From contig OY970826.1 in NCBI GenBank assembly GCA_963853835.1, forward strand, positions 2,278,001-2,342,000: 64,000 nucleotides of DNA, read 5' to 3'. Shown piece by piece: positions 59,041-64,000 of this stretch (its first letter is position 1; every line of letters starts with the position of its first letter). Made by a program: the position numbers and the translations under genes. The notes beneath the pieces are model-generated. The model did no database searches and had not been told where the DNA came from. It saw nothing but the letters and a program-made list of their open reading frames with translations. The stretch is from Calendula officinalis. Its lineage: Eukaryota; Streptophyta; Magnoliopsida; Asterales; Asteraceae.

Positions 59041-60640
59041 CTATAGTTTTTTTTCTCAATTCCTTGGTATCTTTTATACAGACCGTACAACTTATTATCA
59101 AATTGAACAAAGTTGGGGTTTCACATCTCAATCCTTCGTCATAGTTGTGTTACGATCCCCAGATTCACGATCGCCCTTAAACCCTTTTCATTTCACATGT
59201 CAATCCTTCTACTGGTACAAGTCCCTCCCTCTCTACCGATTTTCTCATGCCTTTCTCTTCTGATTGTCTGGTATGTTGTCTCCTTCGCACAATTGAATTA
59301 GTGTGTCCTTATATTGTAGTTTATGTGTTCATAAATTTGAACTTTCAACAATGTCCACCAGGTGGTCGATAAAATGCTCAACTCAATCCCATAGTTTTTT
59401 TCTCTTCCTTTACTGTAGAATTGATTAGTGTTATTTTAACTTGTGATAAATTAAGCAAGATTGTTTCACTGAATTTGTTTAATAAATGGATTTCTCTGCT
59501 CGGTGACGAATCCAGTTCATACTCGATTTTGTTAACATATCACAAAGATTAAATGGATTTTTCAACTATTATTACAAGAAATGTTAAGGTTAACATATCA
59601 CAAAAATTAAATGGATTTTTCAACTATTATTAAAAGAAATTTTTATGAAATTATGTTAAGGTGGTTCCACTACTGTAAATTCACTACACTTATGGGAGCG
59701 AACCAACGTTTGTTTTGATTCAATTGCATGCACTACTGTAAATTCACTACAAGAAATAAACCTTTTTCATGAATATTACGTTATTTTTACAATTATTTAG
59801 CTGAAGTATTTTCGATTTCATAAAAATTGGTCAACTATGAATCAGTTACCCCTTAATTTATGCTACATTAATTTCTAAACATCAGTTATGGAAAAGGTTT
59901 TGGAATAACGAAATTATGGTCTTACATATTCTCATTTAAGACATTTCATTAGAATTTAATTTATTAAAAACTTAAGACGTTACTAATTCAGTTACGAAAT
60001 GTTATATATGCTACTCCGTCCGCCATTACACAATACCAGCAATATTCTTCCATCTATCATTGCAATTGACGGGTGATATTTACAAGATTAGTCTTATTAA
60101 ATAGTTTTTTTGACATTGATATATGCATTTAAATAATTTGTTGATTGTAGTTGAGGTTCCAAAAGTTTTGGTTATGTGTTTTTTTCAAATTTTATATGTA
60201 AATTTATGGTTGTTCTTGCAGCCTTTAGTGGACAGTGGAATAGGTCAGAAACCCGTTTGGTTCCTGAATTCATGGATCCAACACTTGGTTATTTTCATGG
60301 TTATCCATATTATTATGGAAATACTGCTGAATGGGAAGACTATTTTAGATACTTGAACCCTGAATTAGTTGATTTGGCTCATCTATTTTTTTTTCATTCA
60401 ACCCTATTTATTAATTTGTAGAAATCAATTTTTATATAGATACATATGTTAATATATGCCCACATGTGTATTTCAATTTGTTGGAGACTCAAACGTAAAT
60501 AGTTATTTTGGCAGTTAAAGATCTTTTGCATGGACACTCTATTCAGCACTTGCATATATGAGATGAATCTTAAAGATATCAAGTCTCACATTCCTATAAT
60601 ATGTCAATCCCCTCTCATGTCTGCAACTTCAAGGTAAGTA
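59040..60640 (+). pseudogene. possible gene fragment, weak likeness to YTH-family (ECT) N-terminal region
   Basis: An exon-like stretch at 60222-60420, after the acceptor TTCTTGCAG, reads on as about 60 residues including YPYYYGNTAEWEDYFRYLNP. Plant ECT (YTH, m6A reader) proteins have a similar Tyr-rich 'YYYGGY..EWDDYxRYVN' block before the YTH domain. Further splice-like signals are CTG|GTATGT at about 59271 (after a CT-rich, UTR-like stretch), and an exon-like piece 60515-60634 between GGCAG and CAAG|GTAAGT. I see no YTH domain, and the downstream part is repeats, so it is probably a decayed partial copy or a non-coding transcript. The family assignment is tentative. Confidence 0.3.
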
Positions 60641-60811
60641 ACATTCTGTGTGCTGATATTATTCATTTTTATAAAGATATAATTTTTTTTGCTGAATAGT
60701 CATGTTTCTTTGTACGACAGTGACACTGTTTAAAGGTTGAATAAGTTTTATCTACACAATCGCTACATTCTTACTTTACTACATTCTATGTGCTGATATT
60801 ATTCTTTTATT

Positions 60812-61601
60812 TCCTCCACATTGATGGCCCAAGTCAAATTGAGTTTGGTGTCAGAGTCAAAGGATGTGTCTGACTATAAGTAATAAAGGATGTGCTAATT
60901 CTCATGATATTGAATGTATAATAAGGCTAATAATTATTGTGTTTAGGGTTAATAAATACTTTGTAGTTGTCATGATGGAGTTTATAAAGTGTTATGCTTG
61001 AAGATAAACGAATTCGTTTTCTCATATTAATTACATTTCTCTTTTATGGTAGACTAACAATGCTCCTCACTTTAAAGTATTCAACTTTTACCTTTTGAAA
61101 AATAGTTTTAATTCAAAATGAGTGATTTTTAATATGGGCCAAAATGGGTCAGTAGGGCCGAAAACATTTTTTCCTATTTGCAACCCATTTGGCCCGTTGC
61201 GCCTTTTTGCTAAATATTTCAATTTGGCCCATTTAACGAGACAAACCACAAGTGTATCCATCTAAAAGTAAATGAGATGTATTACAAGACTTGATTCTCT
61301 AAGATATACTCCCTCCGTCTCACAAAAAACTTCCCATTTGAGATGGGCACAAGTTTTAAGGTGATAGTTAGTGGTGGGGTCATTGACAATAATTTTGATT
61401 AAAATATAAGATTGATTTGGAGAGAGAAAGATAGTTAGTGGATAGTTAGTGGTGGGGTCCTTAATAATAATAGTATTTTATTGAAATGGGAAGTTTTTTG
61501 TGGGACAAAAATTTAGGGTGAAATGGGAAGTTTTTTGTGGGAAGGAGGGAGTATAATATTTGTCTACAACTCCTTATTGTATTATTTGATTACTATTAGG
61601 G
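60812..61601. repeat. dispersed direct duplication, copy 1 (contains a Stowaway MITE)
   Basis: Matches 62084-62645 almost base for base from 'tcctccacattgatggccc' to 'ttactattaggg', apart from the Stowaway at 61309-61551 and a short extra piece in copy 2. Confidence 0.88.
61309..61551. mobile_element. Stowaway-type MITE with known empty site
   Basis: CTCCCTCCGTCTCACAAAAA at the left and TGTGGGAAGGAGGGAG at the right, TA on both sides (61307-61308, 61552-61553). The duplicate copy at about 62591-62600 reads 'agatatataa' with a single TA and no insertion, which confirms both boundaries. Confidence 0.92.
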
Positions 61602-61795
61602 TTTTTCTAACTCATGCCCTAAGGGCATGAGATAAAAGCATTTAATGATATTACAATTACCATTTATATTGACAAATGCATTTAATAATTGGTAAAATTA
61701 TACTTCATTTAATGCATTTTTTGATATATTAGGAAATAATGTGTTCAATTAAGACTTCTTACCTCATGCCCTTAGGGAATGAGTTAGCCAAACCC
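61599..61795. mobile_element. Mutator-type MITE with 9-bp target duplication
   Basis: Ends GGGTTTTTCTAACTCATGCCC and GGGAATGAGTTAGCCAAACCC form inverted repeats; the exact duplication TTACTATTA flanks it (61590-61598, 61796-61804). 197 bp, non-coding. Confidence 0.87.
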
Positions 61796-62083
61796 TTACT
61801 ATTATTATAGGGACTATTTTAGATACCATTAATGTGGTTTTTGATGCAAGGTCATTTACTCCAAGTTGCCGCTGTTAAATCTGAAGAGTTTATAAATTTG
61901 CTGAAGTTCAAAATTTAGGTAAACCATGAGATTTATCTAATGTGTTGCAAAACAACTTGACCCGTTTTCACCAATGCCAAAAGTTACCAACAAAAACACG
62001 ATTATCTAAGAATGTTTGGCTTTTTTTTTTGCAGGAAAAGCTTAATGCATATGGCGGTTGTGTATCACGATTATATTTTTAAA

Positions 62084-62645
62084 TCCTCCACATTGATGGC
62101 CCAAGTCAAAATTGAGTTTGGTGTCAGAGTCAAAGGATGTGTCTGACTATAAGTAATAAATGATGTGCTAATTCTCATGATATTGAATATATAATAAGGC
62201 TAATAATTATTGTGTTTAGGGTTAATAAATACTTTGTAGTTGTCATGCTGGGGTTTATAAAGTGTTATGCTTGAAGATAAATGAATTCGGTTTCTCATAT
62301 TAATTACATTTCTCTTTTATGGTAGACTAACAATGCTCCTCACTTTAAAGTATTCAACTTTTACCTTTTGAAAAATAGTTTTAATTCAAAATGAGTTTTA
62401 GTTGATACGAGCCATTTTTAATATGGGCCAAAATGGGTCAGTAGGGCCGAAAACATTTTTTCCTATTTGCAACCCATTTGGCCCGTTGCACTTTTTTGCT
62501 AAAAATTTCAATTTGGCCCATTTAACGAGACAAACCACAAGTGTATCCATCTAAAAGTAAATGAGATGTATTACAAGACTTGATTCTCTAAGATATATAA
62601 TATTTGTCTACAATTCCTTATTGTATTATTTGATTACTATTAGGG
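62084..62645. repeat. dispersed direct duplication, copy 2
   Basis: Second copy of 60812-61601, without the Stowaway insertion. It ends at the same TTACTATTA target (62634-62642), where a different sequence, GGGTAAATTACAG, begins. Confidence 0.88.
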
Positions 62646-63110
62646 TAAATTACAGTTTTTGTCCCTGACCTATACCCGATTTGGGGTTTTTCTCCCTAAA
62701 CTTTTTTCTTCTGTTTTTTTTGTCCTTTATGTTTTTAAAATTCTGCATATTTGTCCTTCCGTCAATTTTTGGCCGTTAACTGACGGAAAATGCAAGGCAT
62801 GTGAGGTCATTTTGGTCCTTTTCATCATTCTTCATCTTCTTCCCCAACACCCACAAACCCTAAACCCCCAACACCACCACCTCCGTTCATCTTCCATCCA
62901 CATCATCAAAAGAACCACCACCAAATCCATTTCTTCTTCAGTTTCACTGCATCATCATATTTTGGTGGGTGAATCATGAGCCCAGATTTTGAAGAACACG
63001 GATCTCGGATTTCAGATCTGCAAACTTAAAAGTTGATTTTACAAGAACTCAAATTGATTTCAGGTACAAGAACTCAAAACAACCATTTCTACCAGAAGCG
63101 TTGCCCGCCG
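62643..63110. repeat. dispersed repeat with GGGTAAATTACAG head
   Basis: Starts GGGTAAATTACAGTTTTTGTCCC and contains 'gttaactgacgg', words common at the ends of plant MULE/MITE families. Its right end was not found. The 106-codon open frame at 62659-62979 lies in this repeat and is not a recognised protein. It resembles the head of the intron MITE at 21807. Confidence 0.5.
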
Positions 63111-63114
63111 CCGG

Positions 63115-64000
63115 TGTAACGACCGGAATTTTCGGTTAATGAATTAAATGGAAATATTGAGGAATAAAGGTGGTAAAATATTTAATCGAGTCTCCGTTGG
63201 GTTTTATCGAGTGTTTGAATGTTTGGGACTTGGTGTAACCAAGTATGGGTCAAAACTTGGATGGAAACAAGTTTAAAGGCCAAGAATCTGGCTGAAACAG
63301 CCCTCGCGGCGCGAGCCAGTCGCGAGCGAAACGCGAGGTTGAACAGTGGGTTCAGAACCCAAACGCGAGAAAGCTCGTGTTGAGACAAGAGCCGCGAGCG
63401 AGTCGCGAGCGAGTCGCGAGGTCTGTTTTTCTGCGCTGACCAAGAAGACATCCCGCGTCACCTCGCGGCGCGAGGCAAACGCGAGCGGGGCGTGAGGGCT
63501 GTCTGGAGTATATAAAGTTGGGTAGAAGCTAGGGCTCATAACACCTACGAACCCTAGACTTAGTGCAGCCGTTTTTGAGAGCTTTTGGACGGTTTTTGGA
63601 GCTAAGGAGCTCAAATCTTCATCATCTTGAAGGATTTAAGCATCAAGGGTAAGAATTCTTGCTTATTTCACTTAGTTACCTTCATTTTGAGCTTGGTATG
63701 GGTAACAATGGTGGTTTTGGGAACCCACCATATCATCTTTCGGGACGATGAACTTTCATGAGTGTAAAACACTCCTTGTGGACTTGTAATCAATGTGTAC
63801 AAGTTAGATTTGGGATTGATGATGGAAAATCTTGAACTAGGGTTTGAGATTCCACCAAGTTGTATGAACTTGGTGGTTGGGAATGTTTAGATGGATTAAT
63901 TAGTAGCTAGCTATGGATTATAACTAGATTTTGTAATGATATTGATGTTAGGTCAAGAAGACCTTGAGATTGGAAGTACTTCCTCAATTTGGAAGTAAGG
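63115..64000 (+). mobile_element. start of a long LTR, cut by window edge
   Basis: Begins TGTAACGACCGG, the same start as the minus-strand reading of insertions A and B (TGTAACGACCCG). A cluster of CTCGCG/CGCGAG palindromes at 63300-63500 occupies the position held by GTTCACG/CGTGAAC palindromes in A and B. A TATATAAA box at 63509-63516 is followed by 'ctagggctcataacacctacgaaccctag', like the 'aaccctag' block in A and B. The right end lies outside the window. Confidence 0.72.
63509..63516 (+). promoter_or_regulatory. TATA box of the LTR at 63115
   Basis: TATATAAA, about 395 bp from the LTR start and directly after the palindrome cluster. It would start transcription near 63540. Confidence 0.55.

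Noticed and set aside
63182..63614. Open frames rich in Arg/Ser at the window end
   Set aside because: They translate the CGCGAG palindrome cluster of an LTR.
1..64000. CRISPR arrays, bacterial operons, tRNA or rRNA genes
   Set aside because: None seen. The sequence is plant nuclear; repeats are transposon-related, and I found no intact tRNA A and B boxes with a cloverleaf. SINE-like stretches near 3660, 14570, 25205 and 38255 are too degenerate to call.

Overview
This is nuclear DNA from a flowering plant. The genes have GT-AG introns and plant-specific families, and most of the space between them is AT-rich and full of transposons. The Copia elements with an extra long ORF, and the repeat types, suggest Asteraceae (lettuce, sunflower or daisy family). 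That assignment is recognition from memory, not a computed match.

Layout. 1-4213: AT-rich DNA with one MIR396 hairpin (about 3110-3206). 4214-14215: two broken Copia retrotransposons of one lineage. The first keeps a long env-like extra ORF; the second keeps its 5' LTR, primer binding site and gag. 15302-18100: an intron-free FRS6-like (FAR1-related) coding region on the minus strand with a 5'UTR intron. 19663-25031: an 11-exon plastid alpha/beta hydrolase on the plus strand. 26487-31213: a 10-exon FPG1/MMH DNA glycosylase on the minus strand, with two alternative versions of exon 8. A 371-bp near-perfect palindromic insertion lies between the last two, convergent genes. 33225-38119: a palindrome-rich TIR element followed by two nested solo-LTR-like insertions. 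41128-41601: a VQ11-like regulator. 41831-42451: a 5'-truncated LINE with a 17-bp target duplication. 43472-44529: a Mutator-like element with 242-bp TIRs and a 9-bp target duplication. 47141-50085: a four-exon glycerol kinase (GLI1/NHO1 type). 51883-55440: an 8-bp-TSD element holding another solo-LTR-like insertion. 55441-63110: gene-poor DNA with MITEs, tandem duplications and a possible gene fragment. 63115-64000: the start of another long LTR.

The five protein-coding genes are ordinary single-copy-type plant genes. From memory of Arabidopsis locus numbers, FRS6 / hydrolase / FPG1 are consecutive (At1g52520, At1g52510, At1g52500), and VQ11 / glycerol kinase are neighbours (At1g80450, At1g80460). 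The window therefore looks like an old conserved gene block spread apart by transposons. The best leads are the mutually exclusive FPG1 exons, the palindromic LTR-like insertion, the hydrolase without a recognisable nucleophile, and the short motifs repeated through LTRs and ORFs of the retrotransposons.

Exon boundaries were placed by hand from splice sites, reading frame and family resemblance. Summed exon lengths are divisible by three in every multi-exon gene.
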